Translations under genes and position numbers: made by a program | The notes under the pieces: generated by a model | What the model was told of the DNA's origin: nothing | Database searches by the model: none | The model's input: the letters and a program-made list of their open reading frames with translations, nothing else | In this document: piece after piece, positions 48,208 through 58,202 of the stretch | How positions within the stretch are numbered: the first letter of the stretch is position 1 | Layout of the letters: the number at the start of each line of letters is the position of its first letter | NCBI GenBank assembly: GCA_035760965.1 | Contig: DASTRY010000050.1 | Location: 1 to 64,000 of the forward strand | Length of the DNA stretch: 64,000 bases | Source: JADGHX01 sp035760965 | GTDB taxonomy: Bacteria > Pseudomonadota > Gammaproteobacteria > Steroidobacterales > Steroidobacteraceae | Direction of reading: 5' to 3'

Positions 48208-51200
48208 ATGCCAGACGTGGCTTCCCAGACGTTCGACTTCGTCGGTCGCGAGCTGAATGCGACGCTGTCCGAGGCGCGTACCGCGCTCGAGAACTACGTC
48301 GAACAGCCGGAAAATCTCTCGTTGCTCGAGCGCTGCAAGCAGGAGCTGCACCAGGTGCAGGGCGTCCTGCGCGTGCTCGAGATCTACGGCGCGGCGCTCC
48401 TCGCCGAGGAGATGGAGCAGGTCACGAGCTATCTGCTCGCGACCGCCGCTGAGCGCAAGAATCAGGCGGAGAGCCTCGATGCGCTGATGCGCGCGATGGT
48501 GCAGCTCCCGAGCTATCTCGAGCGCGTGCTCGCGGGCGGCCGGGACCTGGCGCTGGTGCTCCTGCCGCTGCTGAACGATCTGCGTGCGGTCCGCGGGAGC
48601 GCGCTGCTCTCCGAAGGCACGCTGCTGCTGCTGAACCTGAAGTCGGACAAGCAGGCGCAGCCCGTCGCGGCGGCGCCGGGCGAGCCGCCGCTCAGCGTCG
48701 AGCAGTGGGCGCGGCGGCTGCGCGCGCGCTTCCAGGTGGGTCTCATCGGCTGGATTCGCGGCGAGCGCATCGAGCAGAACCTCGAAATCCTCGCCGCCGT
48801 CGCACAGAAGCTCGAGCAGATCGCGACGCGCCAGCCGCTCTTCCAGCTCTGGTGGGTGGTCGGCGCGGTCATCGAGGCGCTGCAGGAGAACGGCCTCGAA
48901 GGCGGCGTGTCGGTGAAGCGCCTGCTCGGTCTCGCGGACCGCGAGATCAAGCGGCTCTACGAGCAGGGCGAGGCGCGCTATGCGCAGACGCCGCCCGTCG
49001 AGCTGCTGAACAATCTTCTCTACTACGTCGGCCGCGCCGAGACCTCGGGTCCGCGCGTGACGGCCGTGCGCGCCTCCTTCCGCCTCTCCGAGCTGCTGCC
49101 GGTCGACGAGGCCGTCGAGCAGGAGCGCGAGAACCTCTCGGCCCCGAGCGTCAAGCTGATGCAGACGGTGGCGGCTGCCATTCGCGAGGATCTCGGCAAG
49201 GTCAAAGACGTCCTCGACATCTTCGTGCGCCGAGGCGCCGCGCAGCCGCAGGAGCTCGGCCCGCAGGTCGAGATGCTCCGCAAGATCGGCGACACGCTCG
49301 GCGTGCTCGGCCTCGGCGAGCTGCGCGCGAGCGTCCAGGGCGAGACGGAACGGCTCGAGAAGATCGTCTCGGGCAAGCTGACGGCGGACGAGGCGACGCT
49401 CGTCGAGATCGCCGCGACCCTGATCAGTGTCGAGGATCGTCTGGACGATCGGCTCGTCGGCATGATCATGCCGCGCTCGAGCCCCGCGACGGGCACGCCG
49501 TCGCAGGACGACACGGAGTTCCGGCTCGTGCAGGGGGCGGTGCTGCGCGAGTGCATTCTCAATCTCGCGCGCGTCAAGGAAGCGATCTCGCAGAACGTCG
49601 GCGGTGTGCTCGATGCCGCCGGGCTCGACAGCTGGCAGGACCTGATGCGCGGCCTGAAGGCGGCGCTCCTGATGCTCGGCAAGACGCGCGCGGTCGAGAT
49701 CATCGACGAGATCACGACGCAGCTGAAGCGCGTGATGCAGCCGAGTCTCGGCGGCTTGCCGCCGGGCTTCGTGGATCGTCTCGCCGACGCGATCGTCAGC
49801 GTCGAGTACTACATGGAAACGCTCCAGGCCGGTCGCAGCGACCCCTGGTACATGCTGGACAACGCGCATTCGTGCCTGCAGATGCTGGCCAACGCGGCCC
49901 CACCCACGGTGCCGACGGTTGCGCCGCTCGATCCGTCGGCCTTCGCGCGCACGCTGCAGATTCCGACGGCGGGTGTCAGTCAGGATCAGTTCGCCACGAC
50001 CGATGTCGGCGTGCAGCCGCCGACGCTCGCGCCGCGCTCCGCGCCGCTCATCGAGACGGCCGATCCGGAGCTGGTCAATCTCTTCATCGAGGAAGCGCGC
50101 GAGGAGCTCGCGAAGATCCAGCGCTTCTATCCGGGCTGGGAGCAGAATCCGCTCGAGCACGACAGTCTCGTCACGATTCGCCGCTCGTTCCATACGCTGA
50201 AGGGCAGCGGCCGCATGGTTGGCGCGCGCGATCTTTCCGAGTTCGCGTGGGCCATCGAGAACCTGCTGAATCGGCTGCTCGACAACACCGTGACGCGCTC
50301 GCCGCCGATCCTCTCGGTGCTGCGGGATGCGGTGACCGCCCTGCCGCAGCTCATCGAGCAGCTCGAGTCCGGCACGCCGGTGCAGGCGGACACGGCCGGC
50401 ATCATCGCGCGCGCGCACGGCCTTGCGTCCACCAAACCCCCACCGGCCGCCGCCCGGCCCGCTTCAGTGGAAGAGCAAGCGGCGGCCACCGAAAAAAAAG
50501 ACGTAGCGCCGCCGCCGGAATCGGCCGCGGCGCAACCAAAGTCTGAGGCGGCCGCGGTCATCGCTGCTGCGCCAACTACAGACGCCGCGCCGGCGACGGC
50601 GGGTTCCGCGTCGGACTCGACGTCCGCGCCTGCGCGCGATACGGCGGACACGGGCTCGCAGCTCGGCTCCGACGATCTGCTGCGCGACATCTATACGCGC
50701 GAGACGGCTTCGCACATCGCGACGGTGCGCGCGTACATCGAGCGCGAACGCGAGCGCCCAAGCCCGCACCTGCTCACGGAAGATGTGTACCGCGCCTGTC
50801 ACACGCTCTCGGGCAGCTCGAAGATGGCGGAGGCGCGCCACGGCATCCGGCTCGCGGAGCCGCTCGATCACTGGCTGCGCAAGGCGTTCAACAGCGGCCT
50901 CGGGATCGTCGATTCGGACCTCAATCTGCTCGCGGACTGCATGACGGCGATGGAGTCGGTCGCCTCGCATCTCGACGAATCGACCGGCTACTTCATTTCG
51001 CACGAAGGATTGCGCGGGCGGATCAACGAAGCGGAAGCGGCGCTCGATCTGCGCATCGCCGAGGCCTCGCGCATCGCTGCGGACGCCGCGTCAACCGCGC
51101 CCCCGCCCGCGCTCGCGCCGCCCGCCGCAACGGAACGCGCCGCGGAAGACTCGGACGAGGAGATCGTCCTGAGCAAGGACGCGATGACCGACATCGAGCA

Positions 51201-54200
51201 GTCGATGGTCGAATCCGTCGTGCTCGAAGAGGACAGCGTGAAGCTCGACGAAGTGGAATCGGCGACCGTCGAGTCCGTCACCCTGACCGCGTCCGGCGAG
51301 GAGGGATCCGCCTCCGAGCGCATCGAAGACACGCGCCTCGAGCCCGCGCCGGGAGCGTTTGCGCCCGCGGCGGCCGGTGCGGAGCCGCGCGAGGCCGCGG
51401 CTGCGCAAGCCCCCGAGGCCATCGAAGAACCTTCACTCGAGCAAGAGCTGGCGGAGCAGGAGGCCATGGAAGAAGAACTGGCCGATGAGCCGCCGGTGTA
51501 CCACAGCGACTTCGACCACGAGGTCGCCGCCATCTTCACCGAAGAGGCGAACGAGCTGATCGAAGTGTCCGAGCACGCGCTCAGCGAGTGGCGCAAAGAG
51601 CCGCAGAGCGCCGAGGCGCGCTCGGCCTTGAAGCGCCCGATGCACACGCTGAAGGGCGGCGCGCGCATGGCCGGCATCGTGCCGATGGGCGATCTCTCGC
51701 ACGAGATGGAAACGCTCGTGATGCAGGTCGACGCCGGCATCGTGCCCGCGAACGACGCGATGTTCGGAGTCATGCAGAGCTGCCTGGACGAGCTCGCGCG
51801 CATGCGCGATGCCGTTGCCGCGGGGCAGCCCGTGGCGCACGCGAAGAAGCACATCGCCCGCATTCACGCACTGTCGAAGCCGAAGCCGGTTGCGAAAGCG
51901 AAGCCTGCTGCCCCGGCTGTCACGCCGGCACCCGCTGCGGAGGTTGCGCGAGCCGACGAGAGTGCGGCTGCCGGCGCAGGTGCAGCGATCGAAGCTCGGG
52001 GCGACGGCGCGCGGGGCGTTCCAGACGCCAACGCACCGGAGTCCGGAGCTGGCGCAGAGATTCAGCGCGCGGGTGAGTCCGTCGCAGCATCCCCGGCCGA
52101 GACTGTCCGTTCCGAGCTGCAGATGCCGGCCGCATTCGCCGACGCGAGAGCCGAGGCTGCCGCCGAGCAGCGGGACGCGGCTTTGCGCGAAGACAGCTCG
52201 CAGAGCGCGGAGCGTGAGCCCGCCACCGAGTCTGCGGCGCAGCGTCATTTCAGTGGCTCCGCCGCCGAAGGCGAGCATCACGACCCATCCGAGGCGGCAA
52301 GCTTCGCGGGCGACGTCATGGGCACGCCTTCGGCGCAGCCGAGCACTGCCGCTTCGGACATGCCATTCAGCGAGCCCGCGCGCGCGCTCGGCGAAAGCGC
52401 AGCGAGCCCCAGCGAGTCATCCGAAGCAGCGCGTCGCGAAGAGTCCACCGCGTTCGACGGCGCACGTCGTGACGAGACGCCTTCCGAGCGCGATCAGCCG
52501 TATGCGGCCGACGCAGCCGCATCTTCCGGCGCAACCCAGAGCGTTCGCGCGCTCTCCGACGAGCCGGTCGTGCCGTTCGTCGAACGCCGTTCGTCGGCAC
52601 CGATTGCCGCGCGCGCGATCTTCCCCGCCCCGAAGCCCGGGGACGACGACAATCACCTGGCCGCGCCGTTGCCGGTGCCGCCGGGCCGCGAGCCCGTCGC
52701 GCCGGCCACCGATCGCCCCGAGATGGCGCGCGTCGACGCAGAGCTGCTCGACACGCTGCTCAACACCGCCGGCGAAGTCAGCATTGCGCGCGCGCGGCTC
52801 GAGCAGCAGATGGGCTCCATCGAGTTCAACCTCGGCGAGCTCTCGCGCACTGTCACGCGTCTGAAGGAACAGCTGCGCAAGCTGGAAATCGAGACCGAAG
52901 CGCAGATCCTGCATCGCCACGAGGATGATGTCGGCACGCATCGCAGCGACTTCGATCCGCTCGAGCTCGATCGCTACTCGTCGATTCAGCAGTTCTCGCG
53001 CGCGCTCGCGGAAACGGCGAACGACGTGGCGAGCATCCAGGGCCTGCTCGAAACGCTGTCGAGCGACACGCAGAACCTGCTGCAACAGCAGGCTCGCACG
53101 ATCACCGAGTTGCAGAACGGCCTCATGCGCACGCGCATGGTTCCGTTCCAGCGCCACGTCACGCGGCTCGCGCGCATCGTGCGCCAGGCCGCGGCCGACA
53201 CGGGCAAGCGCGCCGAGCTCATCGTCGAGGGCGCCGCGGGCGAGCTCGACCGGCAGGTGCTCGAGCGCATGCTGCCGCCGTTCGAGCACATGCTCCGCAA
53301 CTCCGTCGTTCACGGCATCGAGAAGCCCGAGGAGCGCGTGGCGCGCGGCAAGCCCGAGGTCGGCCGCATCAAGCTCGAGCTGCATCGCGAAGGCGCCGAA
53401 GTGATGGTGCGGCTCTCGGACGACGGCGCCGGCATGAATCTCAAGGCGATCCGCGACAAGGGCGCGGCGCTCGGCCTGATTCCCGAAGGCCATACGCTCA
53501 GCGATGAAGACGCCATGCAGCTCATCCTGGAGCCGGGCTTCTCCACCGCCGGCACGATTACCCAGCAAGCCGGTCGCGGCGTGGGCATGGACGTGGTGGC
53601 GACCGAGATCAAGCGTCTCGGCGGCGCGCTCCACATGGAGACGCGCGCGGGCGAGGGCACGCAGTTCACGATCCGCTTGCCGTTCACGCTCGCCATCAGC
53701 CACGCGCTGGTCGTGCGCACGGGCGACGAGTTCTATGCGCTGCCGCTGCCGACCGTCGAAGGCGTGCTGCGCTTGTCGAAGGCGGAAGTCGCGAGCCACC
53801 TCGGCCGCGATCAGCCCACCTTCGACTACAACGGGCAGAAGTACCGCTTCCAGAATCTCGCCACGTTCGTCGGTCTCGAGCCGCAGCCGCTGCCCGAGCA
53901 GGACGTGACCATCCCCGTCGTGCTGGTGCGCGCGGGCGAGCACTCGACGGGTCTCATCGCGGATGAGCTCGTCGGCAGTCGCGAGATCGTCGTGAAGTCG
54001 GTCGGCCCGCAGATCTCCTCGATCCGCGGCATCTCGGGCGCGACGATTCTCGGCGACGGCCGCATCGTCGTGATTCTCGACATCGGCGCGCTGGTGCGCG
54101 GCGAGTGGCGCGGCCGCGCGCAGCCGATCAAGCAGGAGAAGACGGACCGGCGCACCTTCGCGATGGTGGTGGACGACTCGATCACCGTTCGCCGCGTCAC

Positions 54201-54555
54201 GCAGCGCCTGCTCGAGCGCAACGGCATGCGCGTGCTCACGGCGCGCGACGGCCTCGATGCGGTGGGGCTGCTGCAGGAGAACGTGCCGGACATCATCCTG
54301 CTCGACATCGAAATGCCGCGCATGGACGGCTACGAAGTGGCCGCGCACGTGCGCAACGATCCGCGCCTCGCGGACGTGCCGATCATCATGATCACCTCGC
54401 GCGTCGGCGAGAAGCACCGCGCGCGCGCCATCGAGCTCGGCGTGAACGACTATCTCGGCAAGCCGTATCAGGAGGCGCAGCTGCTCGATGCCATTGCGCC
54501 GCTCGTCGAGAAGCATCGCTCGCGGCAGAGCGCGCGGCGTTTGGCGGAAGGGTAA
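48208..54555 (+). CDS. chpA: Chemosensory hybrid histidine kinase ChpA
   Basis: 2115 residues from ATG 48208; TTG 48196 is possible. Three canonical Hpt domains have phosphate-accepting His at about 662 (FHTLKGSGRMVG), 865 (CHTLSGSSKMAE) and 1146 (MHTLKGGARMAG). Degenerate Hpt-like segments occur near the N-terminus, one around His48 (ELHQVQG). A low-complexity Ala/Pro/Glu/Ser linker covers about 1225-1495. Then a dimerisation helix (VDAELLDTLLNTAGEVSIARARL), GHKL ATPase with HGIEKPEERVA (Asn near 1698) and GRGVGMDVVATEI, a CheW domain, and a receiver with Asp near 2033 (ILLDIEMPRMDG). Smaller than the ~2470-residue P. aeruginosa protein. Controls PilG/PilH. Confidence 0.95.
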   Translation: MPDVASQTFDFVGRELNATLSEARTALENYVEQPENLSLLERCKQELHQVQGVLRVLEIYGAALLAEEMEQVTSYLLATAAERKNQAESLDALMRAMVQLPSYLERVLAGGRDLALVLLPLLNDLRAVRGSALLSEGTLLLLNLKSDKQAQPVAAAPGEPPLSVEQWARRLRARFQVGLIGWIRGERIEQNLEILAAVAQKLEQIATRQPLFQLWWVVGAVIEALQENGLEGGVSVKRLLGLADREIKRLYEQGEARYAQTPPVELLNNLLYYVGRAETSGPRVTAVRASFRLSELLPVDEAVEQERENLSAPSVKLMQTVAAAIREDLGKVKDVLDIFVRRGAAQPQELGPQVEMLRKIGDTLGVLGLGELRASVQGETERLEKIVSGKLTADEATLVEIAATLISVEDRLDDRLVGMIMPRSSPATGTPSQDDTEFRLVQGAVLRECILNLARVKEAISQNVGGVLDAAGLDSWQDLMRGLKAALLMLGKTRAVEIIDEITTQLKRVMQPSLGGLPPGFVDRLADAIVSVEYYMETLQAGRSDPWYMLDNAHSCLQMLANAAPPTVPTVAPLDPSAFARTLQIPTAGVSQDQFATTDVGVQPPTLAPRSAPLIETADPELVNLFIEEAREELAKIQRFYPGWEQNPLEHDSLVTIRRSFHTLKGSGRMVGARDLSEFAWAIENLLNRLLDNTVTRSPPILSVLRDAVTALPQLIEQLESGTPVQADTAGIIARAHGLASTKPPPAAARPASVEEQAAATEKKDVAPPPESAAAQPKSEAAAVIAAAPTTDAAPATAGSASDSTSAPARDTADTGSQLGSDDLLRDIYTRETASHIATVRAYIERERERPSPHLLTEDVYRACHTLSGSSKMAEARHGIRLAEPLDHWLRKAFNSGLGIVDSDLNLLADCMTAMESVASHLDESTGYFISHEGLRGRINEAEAALDLRIAEASRIAADAASTAPPPALAPPAATERAAEDSDEEIVLSKDAMTDIEQSMVESVVLEEDSVKLDEVESATVESVTLTASGEEGSASERIEDTRLEPAPGAFAPAAAGAEPREAAAAQAPEAIEEPSLEQELAEQEAMEEELADEPPVYHSDFDHEVAAIFTEEANELIEVSEHALSEWRKEPQSAEARSALKRPMHTLKGGARMAGIVPMGDLSHEMETLVMQVDAGIVPANDAMFGVMQSCLDELARMRDAVAAGQPVAHAKKHIARIHALSKPKPVAKAKPAAPAVTPAPAAEVARADESAAAGAGAAIEARGDGARGVPDANAPESGAGAEIQRAGESVAASPAETVRSELQMPAAFADARAEAAAEQRDAALREDSSQSAEREPATESAAQRHFSGSAAEGEHHDPSEAASFAGDVMGTPSAQPSTAASDMPFSEPARALGESAASPSESSEAARREESTAFDGARRDETPSERDQPYAADAAASSGATQSVRALSDEPVVPFVERRSSAPIAARAIFPAPKPGDDDNHLAAPLPVPPGREPVAPATDRPEMARVDAELLDTLLNTAGEVSIARARLEQQMGSIEFNLGELSRTVTRLKEQLRKLEIETEAQILHRHEDDVGTHRSDFDPLELDRYSSIQQFSRALAETANDVASIQGLLETLSSDTQNLLQQQARTITELQNGLMRTRMVPFQRHVTRLARIVRQAAADTGKRAELIVEGAAGELDRQVLERMLPPFEHMLRNSVVHGIEKPEERVARGKPEVGRIKLELHREGAEVMVRLSDDGAGMNLKAIRDKGAALGLIPEGHTLSDEDAMQLILEPGFSTAGTITQQAGRGVGMDVVATEIKRLGGALHMETRAGEGTQFTIRLPFTLAISHALVVRTGDEFYALPLPTVEGVLRLSKAEVASHLGRDQPTFDYNGQKYRFQNLATFVGLEPQPLPEQDVTIPVVLVRAGEHSTGLIADELVGSREIVVKSVGPQISSIRGISGATILGDGRIVVILDIGALVRGEWRGRAQPIKQEKTDRRTFAMVVDDSITVRRVTQRLLERNGMRVLTARDGLDAVGLLQENVPDIILLDIEMPRMDGYEVAAHVRNDPRLADVPIIMITSRVGEKHRARAIELGVNDYLGKPYQEAQLLDAIAPLVEKHRSRQSARRLAEG

Positions 54556-54567
54556 ACGGAAGCGGAC

Positions 54568-55041
54568 ATGGCCGAGCGCGTTACCGAGATCTACAGCCTT
54601 CTCATTCCGATCGTCGACGGCCGGCTCATCATTCCACGGGCGTGCGTCGCCGAGGTGATCGGATTCGTCACGCCGTCGGAGATGACGGGAGCGCCGCCCT
54701 GGTACGTCGGCATCGTGCCCTGGAACGGGCGGCAGATTCCGCTCGTCTCCTTTGAGGGCGCGTGCGGCAACAACATTCCGCCCGCGTCGGGACGCACGCG
54801 CATCGTCGTGTTCCCCTGTCAGGGATCGCGCGTGGATGCGGGCTACTTCGGCCTCGTTTCGCAGGGCTTTCCGCAGCTCGTGCGCGTGAGCTCGGACGTC
54901 GTGCGGCCGGACAACTCGCGCTCCTTCCCCGAGCGCGCGCCGATCATCTGTCAGGTGCGCATGGTGAACGAGGCGCCGCTCGTGCCCGATCTCGAACGGC
55001 TCGAAGAGATGATCGCCGACGAGACGCGGATCAGCAGCTAG
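54568..55041 (+). CDS. chpC: CheW-like protein ChpC
   Basis: 157 residues, directly after chpA. CheW fold with LLIPIVDGRLIIPRACVAEV and VPWNGRQIPLVSFEGACG. ChpC is the second CheW protein of the Pil-Chp cluster in Pseudomonas. The methylesterase gene chpB between them there is absent here. Confidence 0.85.
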   Translation: MAERVTEIYSLLIPIVDGRLIIPRACVAEVIGFVTPSEMTGAPPWYVGIVPWNGRQIPLVSFEGACGNNIPPASGRTRIVVFPCQGSRVDAGYFGLVSQGFPQLVRVSSDVVRPDNSRSFPERAPIICQVRMVNEAPLVPDLERLEEMIADETRISS

Positions 55042-55090
55042 CTCGGGACGCGAGAAGCGAGCGGTCTCTGCGCGGGGCCGGCCTCCGCGT

Positions 55091-55876
55091 CTAGTTTTCC
55101 TTCTTGGACTGACCGTAGATCGAGGCGATGCCGGCGGGCACCGCCGGCTGCTCCGTCGTCGCTCCGTGCGAGCGCTTCGACGGCGGCACGTTGAAGCGGA
55201 TCGGCACGGTGTACTCGTCTTCGTTCTTGGCGAACGGTACGCCGTTCACCGCGGCGGAGCTGCCGCCGCAGAGCGCGAGTTTCGGCAGCTTCGGCAAGGT
55301 GATTTCCTCGCTCGCGATATCGACTTCGACGTGCTTGACGGGCACGCCGAGCGCGCCGGCCATGTGCGAGACGAGCGCTTCGATCTCGCCCGCGAAGTCG
55401 GCTCGCAGGGAAGCGTCGCGCTTCAGGTAGTACGTCGTCAGGTAACGCGCGAGCGGCGTGGACTTCTTGATCTCCTCGTTCACGAGCTGCTGCTCGTTCG
55501 CGAAGGTGAACAGCGAGGTCGTGGAGAGGTAATCGAGAAAGTCGCTGGGTACCGCCGGCTCGTCGGCATGAATCGGGCGGGCGTGGACTCGCAGCGTATC
55601 GCCGGCGCGCTCGAGCGTGGCATCCGACAGCTCGAGCTCATAGGAGAGCTTCGCCGGCCATGCGATGAAGATTTCCGGGTCCTTGCCGACCACCTCCGGG
55701 CAGGCGCGATACCACACGGCCACCTGACGCTCATGCTCGATCACCGCGTGCGTTCGCATCTGCGTGATCATCACGTTGATCGGATCGACGGGCGCTTCCG
55801 GCTTGGGCTGGTAGTACCAGCGCGCGGCGAGGGCGCCCAGCACGAGCGCGAGCACGGCGATGAGGACGTATTTCAT
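55091..55876 (-). CDS. Membrane-anchored protein of unknown function
   Basis: 261 residues. N-terminal membrane anchor (YVLIAVLALVLGALAARWYY), then a soluble domain with VAVWYRACPEVV, IAWPAKLSYELELSDAT and DFLDYLSTTSLFTFANEQQLVNEEI. The layout of anchor, beta-strand core and long helices is reminiscent of DUF4230 proteins, but I cannot confirm this. Starts 14 bp after rsmE. Confidence 0.65.
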   Translation of the reverse strand: MKYVLIAVLALVLGALAARWYYQPKPEAPVDPINVMITQMRTHAVIEHERQVAVWYRACPEVVGKDPEIFIAWPAKLSYELELSDATLERAGDTLRVHARPIHADEPAVPSDFLDYLSTTSLFTFANEQQLVNEEIKKSTPLARYLTTYYLKRDASLRADFAGEIEALVSHMAGALGVPVKHVEVDIASEEITLPKLPKLALCGGSSAAVNGVPFAKNEDEYTVPIRFNVPPSKRSHGATTEQPAVPAGIASIYGQSKKEN

Positions 55877-55889
55877 CCGTGTCCCTTCG

Positions 55890-56807
55890 TTACAGGTCGC
55901 CGAAATCGTGCTGGAGCGCGGCGAGCGCCGCTATGGCGGCCGTCTCAGTGCGCAAAATGCGCGGGCCGAGTTGTACGGGGATGAAGCCCGCTTGGACGGC
56001 GGCGTCCTGCTCGGCCTCGGCGAGGCCGCCCTCCGGGCCGATCAGCAGCGCGACCCGGGTGGGGCGGGGCAAGTCCCGCAGGCGCAGTGAGCCCTGCGGC
56101 GAGAGGAGGAGGCGCGTGACGTTCGCGGACCCGGCTTCTTCGACGGCCTTCTGGTCGCCGCTTCCCGCGATGTCGGTAGGACCGCTGGTCTGCGTGTCCC
56201 CACCCTGGCCAACGGGCTGCCGGTCCGCGCGAGCCGCGGAGGCCGCGCCGATGTCGGCGGCACCGCGATGCTGAGCGGAAGCCTGGTTGGGATGCTGCCC
56301 GAGTAGCAGGGGCGCGGTGGCGCCACTGAGCGCTTCGTGAAACGTCATGGGCGCAGTCACTTCAGGCACTCGATTGCGTCCGCACTGCTCGCACGCGGCG
56401 ATGACGATCCCGCGCCAGTGCTGCAGCTTCTTCTCTCCGTGGCGATCGTCCAGCTTCACGACGCTCCGCTCCGTGAGCACGGGCACGATGCGGCGGACGC
56501 CGAGCTCCGTTGCCTTCTGCATCACCCAGTCCATGCGCTCGCCGCGCGAGATGCCTTGCACGAGCGTCAGATCGAGCGCCGATTCGCGTTCGACATCGCG
56601 GTGCTCCTGCACCTCCGCTAGCACGGCATCCTTGCGGAACGCCGCGATGCGCGCGCCGTATTCGCCGCCGCGTCCGTCGAACAACGTCAGCGCGTCACCT
56701 TCGCGCAAGCGCAGGACGCGCGCGATGTGATTCGCCGCCGAGCCGCCGATCACGCAACTCTTGCCGGCTGCGAGCGGCTCCTCCACGTAAACACGCGTCA
56801 GTCGCAC
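55890..56807 (-). CDS. rsmE: 16S rRNA (uracil-1498-N3)-methyltransferase, with an insertion
   Basis: 305 residues against about 245 usual. N-terminal PUA-like part and SPOUT knot. Motifs: HIARVLRLREGD, DWVMQKATELGVRRIVPV, AACEQCGRNRVPE, LLIGPEGGL and LGPRILRTETAAI. Between LLLGQHPN and LLLSPQGSL there is about 55 residues of Ala/Gly/Ser/Asp-rich low-complexity sequence not found in E. coli. The catalytic knot is intact. Overlaps bioA by 10 bp. Confidence 0.92.
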   Translation of the reverse strand: MRLTRVYVEEPLAAGKSCVIGGSAANHIARVLRLREGDALTLFDGRGGEYGARIAAFRKDAVLAEVQEHRDVERESALDLTLVQGISRGERMDWVMQKATELGVRRIVPVLTERSVVKLDDRHGEKKLQHWRGIVIAACEQCGRNRVPEVTAPMTFHEALSGATAPLLLGQHPNQASAQHRGAADIGAASAARADRQPVGQGGDTQTSGPTDIAGSGDQKAVEEAGSANVTRLLLSPQGSLRLRDLPRPTRVALLIGPEGGLAEAEQDAAVQAGFIPVQLGPRILRTETAAIAALAALQHDFGDL

Positions 56808-58153
56808 GTTGCGAGCTCGATGCCTTCGCGGGCGACGGTGACCATGAGGTCGATCTCGTCCGGCGTGATCACATACGGCGGCATGAAATACACGACGTTG
56901 CCGATCGGCCGGAGCAGCACACCGCGTGACAGCGCATGGCGATAGATGCGCAGCCCGCGCCGCTCCTGCCAGGCGTACGGCTCGCGCGTGCCGCGATCGC
57001 GCACGAGCTCGATCGCGGCGATCATGCCGGTCTGCCGCACCTCCGCGACGTGCGGATGAACGCTCAGCTCGCGTGCGCGCGCGCCGAGATGGGCGGCGAG
57101 AGCCCGATTGCGCTCAATCACCTGATCCGTGCGAAAGATGTCGAGCGTCGCGAGCGCAGCGGTGCAGGCGAGCGGATTGCCGGTGAAACTGTGAGAGTGA
57201 AGGAATGCGTTCAGCTTCACGTACTCGTCGTAGAAGGCGGCATACACCGGCTCCGTCGTGAGCACCGTCGAGAGCGGCAGGTAGCCACCGGTCAGGCCTT
57301 TTGACAAGCACATGAAATCCGGGCGAATGCCTGCTTGCTCGCACGCGAACATCGTCCCGGTGCGGCCGAAGCCCACCGCGATCTCGTCCGCGATCAGGTG
57401 CACGCCGTGCCGATCGCACGCATCGCGCAAGAGCTTCAGATAGGTCGCGTCGTACATGCGCATGTTGCCTGCGCATTGCACGAGCGGCTCGACGATCACC
57501 GCCGCCGCTTCGTGAGCATGCCGTGCGAGCGCCTCTTCCATGTGCGCGAACTGCCGGGTGGAGTAGTCGGCCCACGACTCACCGCGCTCGCGTCCATAGC
57601 AATCCGGCGAGGGCACAGTGATCACATCCATCAGCAGCGATTTGTACGTCGACTTGTAGAGCTCGACGTCACCGACAGCCAACGCACCGAGCGTTTCGCC
57701 GTGGTAGCTGTTGGTCAGCGTGATGAATCGACGCTTCGCCGGCCGGCCGGCGTTGCGCCAGTAGTGAAAGCTCATCTTCAACGCCACTTCGATCGCGGAT
57801 GAGCCGTTGTCCGCATAGAAGCAGCGCGTGAGACCGCGAGGTGCGAGGCTGGTGAGCGCCTCGCTGAGCGCGATCACGGGCTCGTGCGTGAAGCCCGCGA
57901 GGATGACGTGCTCGAGCTGCTCGAGCTGCGCGGCCACCGCTTTGTTGATGCGCGGGTTCGCGTGGCCGAACAGATTGGTCCACCACGAGCTGATGGCATC
58001 GATGTAGCGCCGGCCCGCGAAATCCTCGAGCCACACGCCCGAGCCGCGCCGGATCGGAATCATCGGCAGCCACTCGTGATCCTTCATCTGCGTGCAGGGA
58101 TGCCACACGTGTGCGAGATCGCGGGCGACGTAGCTGGCGTTGGCGGAATCCAT
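56798..58153 (-). CDS. bioA: Adenosylmethionine-8-amino-7-oxononanoate aminotransferase
   Basis: 451 residues from MDSANASYVARDLAHVWHPCTQ; earlier in-frame ATGs (58183 or 58384) are less likely. Class III PLP aminotransferase: HPCTQMKDHE, SSWWTNLFGHANP, and the PLP Lys in CLSKGLTGGYLPLS. Makes diaminopelargonate for biotin. No other bio gene is here. Coupled to rsmE by overlap. Confidence 0.95.
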   Translation of the reverse strand: MDSANASYVARDLAHVWHPCTQMKDHEWLPMIPIRRGSGVWLEDFAGRRYIDAISSWWTNLFGHANPRINKAVAAQLEQLEHVILAGFTHEPVIALSEALTSLAPRGLTRCFYADNGSSAIEVALKMSFHYWRNAGRPAKRRFITLTNSYHGETLGALAVGDVELYKSTYKSLLMDVITVPSPDCYGRERGESWADYSTRQFAHMEEALARHAHEAAAVIVEPLVQCAGNMRMYDATYLKLLRDACDRHGVHLIADEIAVGFGRTGTMFACEQAGIRPDFMCLSKGLTGGYLPLSTVLTTEPVYAAFYDEYVKLNAFLHSHSFTGNPLACTAALATLDIFRTDQVIERNRALAAHLGARARELSVHPHVAEVRQTGMIAAIELVRDRGTREPYAWQERRGLRIYRHALSRGVLLRPIGNVVYFMPPYVITPDEIDLMVTVAREGIELATCD

Positions 58154-58202
58154 CGAACTCGTCTCGGCTTGATCTCGCGTCATTGTGGCATGATCCGCCG
58201 CC

